A DNA stretch of 55,432 nucleotides from a virus: IMG/VR virus record IMGVR_UViG_3300047378_000870, positions 1 through 55,432 of that record. One strand, 5' to 3'. The notes below the pieces were generated by a model. That model saw nothing but the letters and a program-made list of their open reading frames with translations, had not been told where the DNA came from and made no database searches. Shown piece after piece: positions 23,205-31,115 of the stretch. A program made the translations under genes and the position numbers. Numbering within the stretch: the first letter of the stretch is position 1; every line of letters begins with the position of its first letter.

Positions 23205-23212
23205 TATAAATA
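23205..23212 (+). promoter_or_regulatory. T4-type late promoter for gp48 operon
   Basis: TATAAATA, plus strand, expected start near 23218, leader of about 30 bases before the ATG at 23248. Confidence 0.6.
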
Positions 23213-23230
23213 AGATTAAATAAGAAAAAC

Positions 23231-23238
23231 TATTTATA
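23231..23238 (-). promoter_or_regulatory. T4-type late promoter for gp4 operon
   Basis: Minus-strand TATAAATA, expected start near 23225. It lies downstream of the oppositely facing promoter at 23205-23212, so the two initial transcripts overlap by a few bases. Confidence 0.6.
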
Positions 23239-23247
23239 GAGCGACCA

Positions 23248-24447
23248 ATGACTCAAACAGGTAATACAACTACTACTGCCACAAGCGTAGAAACTACACA
23301 AACTAGTCACAGAGAAAAGGTTCAAAATTCTCGCCAAAAGGAAGAAGCCCGAGGTCGTAATGTGTTAAAGAAGGCGAAAGGATCGCCTCGTATTATAAAA
23401 TATCCAGGAAATTTAGGAACCTCTGAGCAACCTCACAGCATTAATTTTTACATCAGTCAATTCGTTCCTGGAGCAGATGGTGAAAAAGTAAGACAGGCGA
23501 ATGCCAAATCAAATAGTTTCGGTATTCCATCTGCTCGTATTGGTAATGAGATCACATTCGAAAATGCAGATAGCATTGAAAAAGCAAATTCAACGATTAC
23601 TAATGTCGCAGGAACTATAGTGGGTGCTACTGCGGGTGGTTCGCTCGGCGGCGGCGGACTGACAGGTCTTGTGGCGAAAATTGCAGGCGCATTGGCTGGT
23701 GGGAACATCACTGATCACCTTTCTCAAGATGCAACAAGCATTAAAACCACACCAGCTATCCGAATGAGAGAAGTAATATCACTTCACATACCACAATCAC
23801 CACAAGCAAAATATGGTGCTGTTTTTGAGAATGAATCTATCGGAACAGTGCTTGGTGTCCTAGCCACAGGTGGTGGTGATGTTCAGGCATTGATGGATGC
23901 TGCCGCTGGTGGGACAGGGCAAGAGATAATTTCCCGTGCATTGATGGATGCAGCTTCACTACCAAAAGCTGCGGGTCTTGGTTTTAATCCTGGAGGATTG
24001 GCTCGCGCTGCAAGTAAAAAAGTTAGAAACCCATTTCAAGAGCAAATTTTTAAAACAATGAATTTTAGGTCTTTTGCCTTTCAATATAAATTTGCACCTA
24101 GAAATCTAAAAGAATTTCAGAATGTGCAAGAGATTATAAAACTCTTTAAATATCATATGCACCCAGAAAAAAGTCCTGATGGTGCATTCTTTACATTCCC
24201 ATCAGTATTCGATATCGAATATAGATACAAAAATGACCGAAATCAATTTGTAAATAAAATCGCCACATCTGTCTTAACTGACCTGTCTGTTGATTATGGG
24301 TCAGAGGGTGTGTTTACTACATTCAGAGATACTGACGGTGCGCCATCAGAGATCACAATGGCAATGCAATTTAGAGAAATCGTTCTGTTGTCTAAAGATC
24401 CTAATAGTGATGATCTTACTGATGGTGCAGGAGTAAGAGGTTACTAA
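23248..24447 (+). CDS. gp48: gp48-like baseplate tail-tube cap
   Basis: A 399-residue protein (T4 gp48, 364). A polar, Thr-rich N-terminus precedes INFYISQFVPG; the middle is Gly/Ala rich (GGSLGGGGLTGLVAKIAGAL), with ISLHIPQSPQAKYGAVFE and the diagnostic C-terminal part FRSFAFQYKFAPRNLKEFQN followed by IIKLFKYHMHPE. gp48 caps the hub and starts tube growth. gp53 follows with overlapping codons. The ribosome site is weak. Confidence 0.82.
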   Translation: MTQTGNTTTTATSVETTQTSHREKVQNSRQKEEARGRNVLKKAKGSPRIIKYPGNLGTSEQPHSINFYISQFVPGADGEKVRQANAKSNSFGIPSARIGNEITFENADSIEKANSTITNVAGTIVGATAGGSLGGGGLTGLVAKIAGALAGGNITDHLSQDATSIKTTPAIRMREVISLHIPQSPQAKYGAVFENESIGTVLGVLATGGGDVQALMDAAAGGTGQEIISRALMDAASLPKAAGLGFNPGGLARAASKKVRNPFQEQIFKTMNFRSFAFQYKFAPRNLKEFQNVQEIIKLFKYHMHPEKSPDGAFFTFPSVFDIEYRYKNDRNQFVNKIATSVLTDLSVDYGSEGVFTTFRDTDGAPSEITMAMQFREIVLLSKDPNSDDLTDGAGVRGY

Positions 24448-24950
24448 TGTTTGAAAAAATGCCAAATTTAGGTTACATCATCGATAAACGAGTTGTAACT
24501 GTAAAAGATATCTTTCGTCGTGTAGCAGTATTAGGTGAAGCTATAAATGACTATCAATTGGAACATTACACAATTCAAGATGGTGAATGGCCAGAGGACG
24601 TAGCATATAAATTATATGGAGATCCTAAACTATACTGGACTATTTTGCTCGTGAACAATATTATCGACCCATATAATGATTGGTTTGTCCCATCAGAAGT
24701 TCTTGAAGAGTTCACGGCAGAAAAATATGGTGCTGAACAGGTAGATTCTGCACACCATTGGGTTCTTCCTGATAGACCAGAAGTTTGTGTTGAATATGAT
24801 GCAGCCAAATTAGCAAATGGTGAAATCATACAAATTTCCAATAAAGAACACGAAGAACTTTTGAATGATACTCGACAATTCATAAGAGTTGTTAGGTCTG
24901 ATAATATTAAAGATTTCGTTAAAGATTTTGAGCAGAAGATTAACGTATAA
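24447..24950 (+). CDS. gp53: gp53-like baseplate wedge protein
   Basis: A 167-residue protein. IIDKRVVTVKDIFRRVAVL at the N-terminus, then LEHYTIQDGEWPEDVAYKLY with YWTILLVNNIIDPYNDWFV, the LysM-like fold segment of gp53. T4 gp53 (196 residues) joins wedges to each other around the hub. TAATG overlap with gp48 and with the following gene. Confidence 0.88.
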   Translation: MFEKMPNLGYIIDKRVVTVKDIFRRVAVLGEAINDYQLEHYTIQDGEWPEDVAYKLYGDPKLYWTILLVNNIIDPYNDWFVPSEVLEEFTAEKYGAEQVDSAHHWVLPDRPEVCVEYDAAKLANGEIIQISNKEHEELLNDTRQFIRVVRSDNIKDFVKDFEQKINV

Positions 24951-26332
24951 TGACTGATGTTAACGTCAATGCTGGCGATGTAGTAATTGAAGATATTTAC
25001 ATCTCATCGCCTGAAGCTGGAACGACGGATATTATAAATTTCGTCATGCAGTTCGAGATATTCATGAGCGTCGAGTCAAACTCGATGACTATGAATGTGC
25101 ATATGGCAGACTCAGCTGGTCTTATAACCGCTTTGCCTATTATGGGACAAGAAAAACTCACTGTTAGGTTTAAAACACCAAATGTAGACCAGTCGTTCTT
25201 CAGAACATTTATTGTTCACACGATTAGTAATCGTTCTCTCAACAGAGATAGAGAACAAAGATATACATTGGAATGTATATCAGAGGAAGCATATGTAAAT
25301 TCAACATCTCGGTTGACCTCTAAATTCAAAGGGGCTACTGATGAAATAGCAGCTACGATTTTCGAAGACATCACAAGACCGAGAATAACCTTTGCTGATG
25401 GAAAACAAACACCTAATAGTGAATTGACTATTATCGATAATCCATTTTCATCAAACAACTTTGAGTTTACTTGTAATTATTGGTCACCGTTCAAAGCAAT
25501 GAATTTTCTAGCTTCAAGAAGCCGAGGAAATGAAAGCAAAAAAACTAATGTAATGTTTTATGAAGGTAGAGGTTCATTTAATTTTTTACCATTAGAGTAT
25601 CTGGTGAAGACTCAAAAAGATAGAAAATCTATTTACGACGAATATACAACTGTTGGTAGCCAAGAAGCTCCTGTATATGATGATAAACGGGATAAGACAT
25701 ACAAGTATCAAACCAAATATTTAAATAGTCAATATCATACGATACAATCAATGGATTATCCTTTCTTTAAAAGTCTCATAAAGAATAATGTTACAGGATT
25801 TCATGCAACGTCAGTATTTTCTTATGACTTTGTTACTAAAAGATTTGTATCAATGAAATATGATAACCGACCAGAAGCACCTTCTTTGGCTGAAGAAGAT
25901 AAGAAATATATTAAAGAGTCATTTTCTGATTTTACCCCAATAGGAAAATATAATAGCATCAACGATTCTACATTAGCAGATCCTCTTGCTCATAGAACAT
26001 TTACTCCTATGGCAACTTCTCCTTTTGGATCTTCTTATACTAGAGGTGTTGAGCAGGTCAGAAATCAACTTGTAAGAAATTTCGCAATGACGGAGTTGGA
26101 AAACCAAGCAATTGAGATTACAGTTCCAGGAAAATCAGATATTGATGTGGGGCTTCTCACAAGATTGGTATTTCCTAAAACAGAAGATAAGACATCTATG
26201 CCGAAACTTAATGAATTAGAAGATCCGTTTGTTTCAGGTTTATACCTAATAACAGCGGTAAAACATACAATACAACCACAAAACCATACAATGACTCTGC
26301 GTCTGATCAGAGATAGTTTGGGAGGTTTATAA
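24950..26332 (+). CDS. Baseplate hub protein (gp27/gpD-like)
   Basis: A 460-residue protein. N-terminal VVIEDIYISSPEAGTTDII and a hub-barrel strand pattern (MQFEIFMSVESNSMTMNVHM, LTVRFKTP, RYTLECISEEAYVN), then WSPFKAMNFLASRSR and a C-terminal part ending in ITVPGKSDIDVGLLTRLVFP and YLITAVKHTIQPQNHTM. These are the features of gp27/gpD hub proteins that link spike and tube. Gene order before gp5 supports it. Stop overlaps gp5 start. Confidence 0.75.
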   Translation: MTDVNVNAGDVVIEDIYISSPEAGTTDIINFVMQFEIFMSVESNSMTMNVHMADSAGLITALPIMGQEKLTVRFKTPNVDQSFFRTFIVHTISNRSLNRDREQRYTLECISEEAYVNSTSRLTSKFKGATDEIAATIFEDITRPRITFADGKQTPNSELTIIDNPFSSNNFEFTCNYWSPFKAMNFLASRSRGNESKKTNVMFYEGRGSFNFLPLEYLVKTQKDRKSIYDEYTTVGSQEAPVYDDKRDKTYKYQTKYLNSQYHTIQSMDYPFFKSLIKNNVTGFHATSVFSYDFVTKRFVSMKYDNRPEAPSLAEEDKKYIKESFSDFTPIGKYNSINDSTLADPLAHRTFTPMATSPFGSSYTRGVEQVRNQLVRNFAMTELENQAIEITVPGKSDIDVGLLTRLVFPKTEDKTSMPKLNELEDPFVSGLYLITAVKHTIQPQNHTMTLRLIRDSLGGL

Positions 26333-27789
26333 TGCTTTACGGTGATATGCAATGGTGGATTGGTGTAGTTGAAGATCGTAATGATCCGATGAAACTTGGT
26401 CGTTACAGAGTTCGAATACTGGGATATCACACAGAGGATAAAGCTGTGTTGCCGACAGAAGATTTACCTTGGGCAACTACAATGCAGCCTGTTGGTTCTG
26501 CTGCGATATCTGGTATTGGTAATAATGGAACGGGGCTTGTTCAAGGTTCTTCAGTGGTTGGATTCTTTACAGATTCTGGGACTGAGCAATTACCGATTAT
26601 TATGGGATCTTTGGGGGGAATGGACACATCTAAAGGTAATACTGAAAGAGGTTTTACAGATCCAGATGGTGTTTTCCCTTTGACTGAAGAAGGTGTTGGT
26701 CGTAATGCATTAGATGAATCATCACTCTCTAGATTGGCTCGGGGCGGTGATGACGCTGAGCAACATAAATCTTTGGGATTAAGAAGAAGTAACAGAATCA
26801 CTGGAATACCATTTGCCCAACCAAGTTCGTTTGAGGGTGTATTCGATGGTCTTCCATCTGTCAATAATAAAAGTGAGACTGATGATGGCATTCCACGTTG
26901 GGATGAACCGCATCCACAAGGTGTAGAAAAATCAGTATCAGAGTATCCATATAATAAAGTGCGTGAAACTGAATGTGGTCATATCGAGGAGTTTGATGAT
27001 ACTCCTGGAGCAGAGCGTATGCACACATATCATACTTCAGGCAGTTTCAATGAGATTCACCCAGATGGCAGTCGTGTTCAAAAGATAGTCGGTGATGATT
27101 TTGAACTCGTGTATAAAGATAAAACTCTTTATGTTGACGGTAATTTAAACATCAGCGTAAAAGGTGATGTGAATATGAAAGTCGATGGCAACAAGGTTGA
27201 GGACATCAACGGAGATGTTTACACAACCATTCGTGGCGGTCGATTTACTAAAATCAGTGGCAATGATGTAACAGACATTTTATCTGATCAGAAGTTGACA
27301 GTAGAGGGAAGCAGATACACTCTTATCAATTGTGCTTCAGCTGATCCACAAGTCACCCTGCCAATTATCGGAACTATCGCAGCAGGACAAGACTCTCTCG
27401 TCGTCAAGGGTTCTAGTATCAATCAGATAGCAGGGCGTAAAAATGAACAAATTGGTAACATATACCAAATGTCAGCCATGGCTGGTATAAAATATTTCAG
27501 TAACTTGGGATCTATGGAAGTTATGACTCTTAAAGATATTAATATGGCTACTGGTAGTTCAGGAAATATCAGTTTGTCCACAGGTAATGTGTATATGGGC
27601 GTTACAACTGATATACAATTTGACGCTACAACATTCTTACTAGAAACATCTTCAACTTCTACAATTGATGCTGAAGGTTTGTTGTCATTAGATGGTGCTG
27701 GTGTCGAAATGGATGGTGGTTCGGATGAAATCGATATCACAACATCTGGCACTGTCGATATTAATGGCGGAACGATCTCGCTTAACTAA
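26332..27789 (+). CDS. gp5: gp5-like baseplate spike/hub without lysozyme domain
   Basis: A 485-residue protein. The OB-fold N-terminus reads WWIGVVEDRNDPMKLGRYRV then DLPWATTMQPVG and GTGLVQGSSVVGFF, as in gp5. HTYHTSGSFNEIHPDGSRV begins the needle; regular DGNLNISVKGDVNMKVDGN-type repeats form the trimeric beta-helix. The stretch between OB fold and needle (about residues 110-220) is too short and lacks T4-lysozyme motifs, so the spike does not cut peptidoglycan itself. The PAAR protein downstream probably tips it. Confidence 0.88.
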   Translation: MLYGDMQWWIGVVEDRNDPMKLGRYRVRILGYHTEDKAVLPTEDLPWATTMQPVGSAAISGIGNNGTGLVQGSSVVGFFTDSGTEQLPIIMGSLGGMDTSKGNTERGFTDPDGVFPLTEEGVGRNALDESSLSRLARGGDDAEQHKSLGLRRSNRITGIPFAQPSSFEGVFDGLPSVNNKSETDDGIPRWDEPHPQGVEKSVSEYPYNKVRETECGHIEEFDDTPGAERMHTYHTSGSFNEIHPDGSRVQKIVGDDFELVYKDKTLYVDGNLNISVKGDVNMKVDGNKVEDINGDVYTTIRGGRFTKISGNDVTDILSDQKLTVEGSRYTLINCASADPQVTLPIIGTIAAGQDSLVVKGSSINQIAGRKNEQIGNIYQMSAMAGIKYFSNLGSMEVMTLKDINMATGSSGNISLSTGNVYMGVTTDIQFDATTFLLETSSTSTIDAEGLLSLDGAGVEMDGGSDEIDITTSGTVDINGGTISLN

Positions 27790-27800
27790 GAGGATAAGAA

Positions 27801-28418
27801 ATGAGTTGTGGACCAGATTTAAAACAGAAAAAGGCGATTGATGCAATCAACAATGCAGTCGCTATCACTGAACAGGCGATCGCTGCCCTTCCGAAAGGCA
27901 TCGCATCTATTCCTGGATATGCTACACTTCAATTAGCTAATCAGATCAATGAGGACTTAAAAAATCTTAAAGATTTAGTTGATGACCCTTTGGCACTAGC
28001 AGAGGGGCTGATACCATCTCTACCGCAAGAGTTCACACAATACATAGCCCTTGGTAATTCGCTTGCAGGGGATTCTGTAGAGTTTTTATCATTTGTTCAA
28101 GATTTGGAAGATAAGTATAGCGGGTTTGATTATGGTAATCCTGAAGATATCTTAGAGGCTATCAATAGTATTGGTGGTGATATCAATAGATTATGTGAGA
28201 CAGTTCCTAATGTTCAAAAACGTAAAGGTGAATTTATTAAAAAGGGTGCACCGATATCAGGATCTGTCAATCAAATTTCTAATCCTATCACACATCAAAA
28301 ATTCCCATCCATACAACTTGCTAAAGACTATGTCGATGGATTTAATAAGGACGATCAGGAAAATAAAACTGAGGTTGATGCACAAAAAGATGAAACAAAT
28401 AGGTTCATCCTTTCATAG
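27801..28418 (+). CDS. Helical virion-associated protein, unknown
   Basis: A 205-residue protein preceded by a GAGG-rich ribosome site. Helical N-terminal half (KKAIDAINNAVAITEQAIAA, IPGYATLQLANQINEDLKNL), acidic middle, and a C-terminus PITHQKFPSIQLAKDYVDGF that recurs in proteins between gp5 and gp25 of marine T4-like phages. Position suggests a baseplate part or chaperone; no known domain. Confidence 0.6.
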   Translation: MSCGPDLKQKKAIDAINNAVAITEQAIAALPKGIASIPGYATLQLANQINEDLKNLKDLVDDPLALAEGLIPSLPQEFTQYIALGNSLAGDSVEFLSFVQDLEDKYSGFDYGNPEDILEAINSIGGDINRLCETVPNVQKRKGEFIKKGAPISGSVNQISNPITHQKFPSIQLAKDYVDGFNKDDQENKTEVDAQKDETNRFILS

Positions 28419-28421
28419 AGG

Positions 28422-28429
28422 TATAAATA
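28422..28429 (+). promoter_or_regulatory. T4-type late promoter abutting gp25
   Basis: TATAAATA four bases before the gp25 ATG; the expected start lies within one base of the start codon, so an mRNA from here would be practically leaderless. Confidence 0.55.
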
Positions 28430-28433
28430 TCGT

Positions 28434-28838
28434 ATGAGCACAAAAGAAAAAAGACCAGTAAGAGCTTATCACGACATTGACTTAGCATTCAAGGTCAATC
28501 CAATCACACAAGATATTGGTCGTAAAGTAGATGTTGAATCTGTAAAACAATCTCTTCGCAATTTGTTTATGTATAATAGGGGTGAAAAACCATTCAACCC
28601 AAACTTTGGTGGCGGTGTGAGAGAAATGTTATTTGAACCTATTGATTATGTGACTGCAGGTGCTATAGAAAAAGAAATAGAATTTATGATAAGAAACTAT
28701 GAGCCTCGCGTTGAGTTAGACGCTGTTCAAGTTGAAGCAGATCCAGATAATCATTCGTATCAATTGCGTATTGATTTTCATGTGGTTGCAACACGAGAAC
28801 CTCAAGTTTATACAAGTGTGTTAGAAAGGTTGAGATAA
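28434..28838 (+). CDS. gp25: gp25-like baseplate wedge (sheath initiator)
   Basis: A 134-residue GPW/gp25-family protein: FKVNPITQDIGRKVDVESVK, then NLFMYNRGEKPFNPNFGGGV, REMLFEP and the C-terminal strands RVELDAVQVEADPDNHSYQL. The RGEKPFNPNFG motif includes the conserved EPR-like core of sheath-handshake proteins. It seeds the contractile sheath. Length equals T4 gp25 (132). Confidence 0.93.
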   Translation: MSTKEKRPVRAYHDIDLAFKVNPITQDIGRKVDVESVKQSLRNLFMYNRGEKPFNPNFGGGVREMLFEPIDYVTAGAIEKEIEFMIRNYEPRVELDAVQVEADPDNHSYQLRIDFHVVATREPQVYTSVLERLR

Positions 28839-29173
28839 TGCCAGCTGCTGCCCACTTAGGGGATCTTACAACAAACACACACCTTTGTAATCAATCAGTT
28901 GCGATCGATAATTCGACTCATTTAGCACACAACACAAACCTTGCTGGAGGCGTCACTATTCAGGGAATACCTGCTGCAGTTGTTGGTAGTAAACTTGCAG
29001 ACCATACAATTGATTCTGGGGGTAGTTGTATTCCGCACCCAGGACAAACAGTTACTCAAGGAAGTTCAAGTGTTACTGTTAATGGAAAGGCATTGGCATA
29101 TCAAGGCGCAACAGTATCTTGTGCTGGCGGAGAAATAACAGGAGCGGCTGGAACGGTCACTGTTGTAGCGTAA
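28838..29173 (+). CDS. PAAR-domain spike-tip protein
   Basis: A 111-residue protein of the PAAR type: PAAAHLGDLTT start, IQGIPAAVVGSKLADH, CIPHPGQTVTQGSSSVTVNG and ALAYQGATVSCAGG. The His and Cys residues would bind the metal at the cone tip. It sharpens the gp5 spike (as gp5.4 in T4). TAATG overlap with gp25. Confidence 0.9.
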   Translation: MPAAAHLGDLTTNTHLCNQSVAIDNSTHLAHNTNLAGGVTIQGIPAAVVGSKLADHTIDSGGSCIPHPGQTVTQGSSSVTVNGKALAYQGATVSCAGGEITGAAGTVTVVA

Positions 29174-29198
29174 TAAATAAAAACAAAAAGAGTCAAAA

Positions 29199-31115
29199 AT
29201 GGCACAGAGAAGATTAACTGAATTAGATTTTGATGGGATTAAAAATAATCTCAAGACTTTCTTAGAAGATCAGTCAACATATAGTGATTATGATTTCGAG
29301 GCTTCGGGTCTATCTGTCCTGATTGACCTTCTGGCATACAACACGCAATACAATGCCTTCTTGGCACACATGACTGCTAATGAAGCATTCTTAGATTCTG
29401 CTGTGTCAAGGTCTTCTATCGCCTCAATCGCTAAGACTATGGGTTACACAGCTCGCTCAGCACGTGCATCTAGAGCTACAATTAACCTTAATGTGATTCC
29501 AGCATCATCATACAATTCTGGTTCGTTCACCCTATCAAAAAGAAAAGTCTTTACTACAACTATCGATGGCAAAACATTTAAATTTCAGCCAATCAAAGAT
29601 TACACTGTAAATAAGACGACTGAAAATGGTGTAGATGGATTTTATTTCGATGGTGTTGTGATTGCGGAAGGTTCATTTGTTGATAATTCAGAAATCATTA
29701 GTGCTGGATCTGAGTCTGGACCAGTTATTATGGCTAATCCAGACGTTGATACAACAACAGTTGCAGTAAAGGTTCAGGATAGTATTACTGACACCAATAC
29801 AAACACTTTCATATTCTCTGATAATATTCTTGATGTAACATCAACATCTAGGGTATTCTATATTGAAGAGTCTGTCGGCGGTAACTATGAAATTCGTTTT
29901 GGTGACGGTGTTCTTGGTAAAAAACTGTCTCAAGGTAACATCGTTCGCTTAGAATATCTAGCGTGTCAGGGTGCAGCTGCTAATGGCGCGAAAACTTTCA
30001 CAGCACCTTCAAATCTGACAGGGACAGGTGAGGCTGTAACACTAACTGTGACATCACCTTCTGCTGGTGGCGCGACACAAGAATCAGTCGATAGTATTCG
30101 ATTCAATGCACCTCGATTTAATGCAACAAAAAACCGCGCGATTACAACTAATGACTATCAAGCACTTATCTTATCTGCCAACCCGAATGTTAAATCAGTT
30201 GCTGTTTGGGGTGGTGAAGATAACGACCCACCAATCTATGGAAAGGTTTTCATATCACTACAACCAAAAGATGGTATTATCATTTCTCAAGATGATAAAG
30301 ATAACCTTAATAGAGAGACTATACAACCTCGCCAACCAGTGTCAATTCAAGCAGAGTTTGTTGACCCTGAGTTCACACATTTGGGTTTGGCAGCAACAGT
30401 TTCTTACGACCCTAAGAAAACTACTGCCACTGAAGGAACACTAAAAGGTCTTGTCGATGCAGAGATTGAAAATTACTTAGATACTGAATTGAATGCTCTT
30501 GACAAAAACTTTTATTATTCTATATTAACATCCCGTATTGTAGCATTGTCCAATTCATTCATTGCGGTAAACTTAGAATTAAAATTGACTAAAAGAAAAC
30601 AAATCACTGCTGGAAAATCTCTGAAGTATGAGATGCAATTTAATAATAAGCTGCAACCGAGATCTTTAACAAGTAACTTTTTTACTGTCACGATCAATAA
30701 TGCGGATTACAAAGTTTATATACAAGATATCCCAAATGATGATGTTATTGCGCCAAGTTATAGAGGTAAGGGTAAATTAATCCTTAAAACTGCAGATAAA
30801 AATGTTACTGTTGATGCAAATGCAGGCAGCATCGATTATGATACTGGGTTTGTTGATATTACATTGAATGTCAAATCTATCTCAGGGACAAGTGTGACAG
30901 ATTTGAGAATAACGGCACAACCACATGAGAGCGCAAAGGACATCAAGACTGAAGTTTTGACACGCCAATCAGACCGCCTAAATACAGAGAGCGGTGCTGT
31001 TGTGGCTCTACCTTCTAAAAATATCATCATTATTAAAGACACCACTGCTAATGACATACCAAATAACATAAGAGCTGGTCTCACAGTAAACTTAACAGCT
31101 AAGACATCTGACTAA
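29199..31115 (+). CDS. gp6: gp6-like baseplate wedge protein
   Basis: A 638-residue protein (T4 gp6, 660). LTELDFDGIKNNLKTFLEDQ, then SGLSVLIDLLAYNTQYNAFL and NEAFLDSAVSRSSIASIAKT with MGYTARSARASRA are the N-terminal gp6/gpJ signature. Later NYEIRFGDGVLGKKL, RFNAPRFNATKNRAITTNDY and PIYGKVFISLQPKDG. gp6 dimers form the ring that joins wedges. A purine-rich site precedes the ATG. Confidence 0.93.
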   Translation: MAQRRLTELDFDGIKNNLKTFLEDQSTYSDYDFEASGLSVLIDLLAYNTQYNAFLAHMTANEAFLDSAVSRSSIASIAKTMGYTARSARASRATINLNVIPASSYNSGSFTLSKRKVFTTTIDGKTFKFQPIKDYTVNKTTENGVDGFYFDGVVIAEGSFVDNSEIISAGSESGPVIMANPDVDTTTVAVKVQDSITDTNTNTFIFSDNILDVTSTSRVFYIEESVGGNYEIRFGDGVLGKKLSQGNIVRLEYLACQGAAANGAKTFTAPSNLTGTGEAVTLTVTSPSAGGATQESVDSIRFNAPRFNATKNRAITTNDYQALILSANPNVKSVAVWGGEDNDPPIYGKVFISLQPKDGIIISQDDKDNLNRETIQPRQPVSIQAEFVDPEFTHLGLAATVSYDPKKTTATEGTLKGLVDAEIENYLDTELNALDKNFYYSILTSRIVALSNSFIAVNLELKLTKRKQITAGKSLKYEMQFNNKLQPRSLTSNFFTVTINNADYKVYIQDIPNDDVIAPSYRGKGKLILKTADKNVTVDANAGSIDYDTGFVDITLNVKSISGTSVTDLRITAQPHESAKDIKTEVLTRQSDRLNTESGAVVALPSKNIIIIKDTTANDIPNNIRAGLTVNLTAKTSD

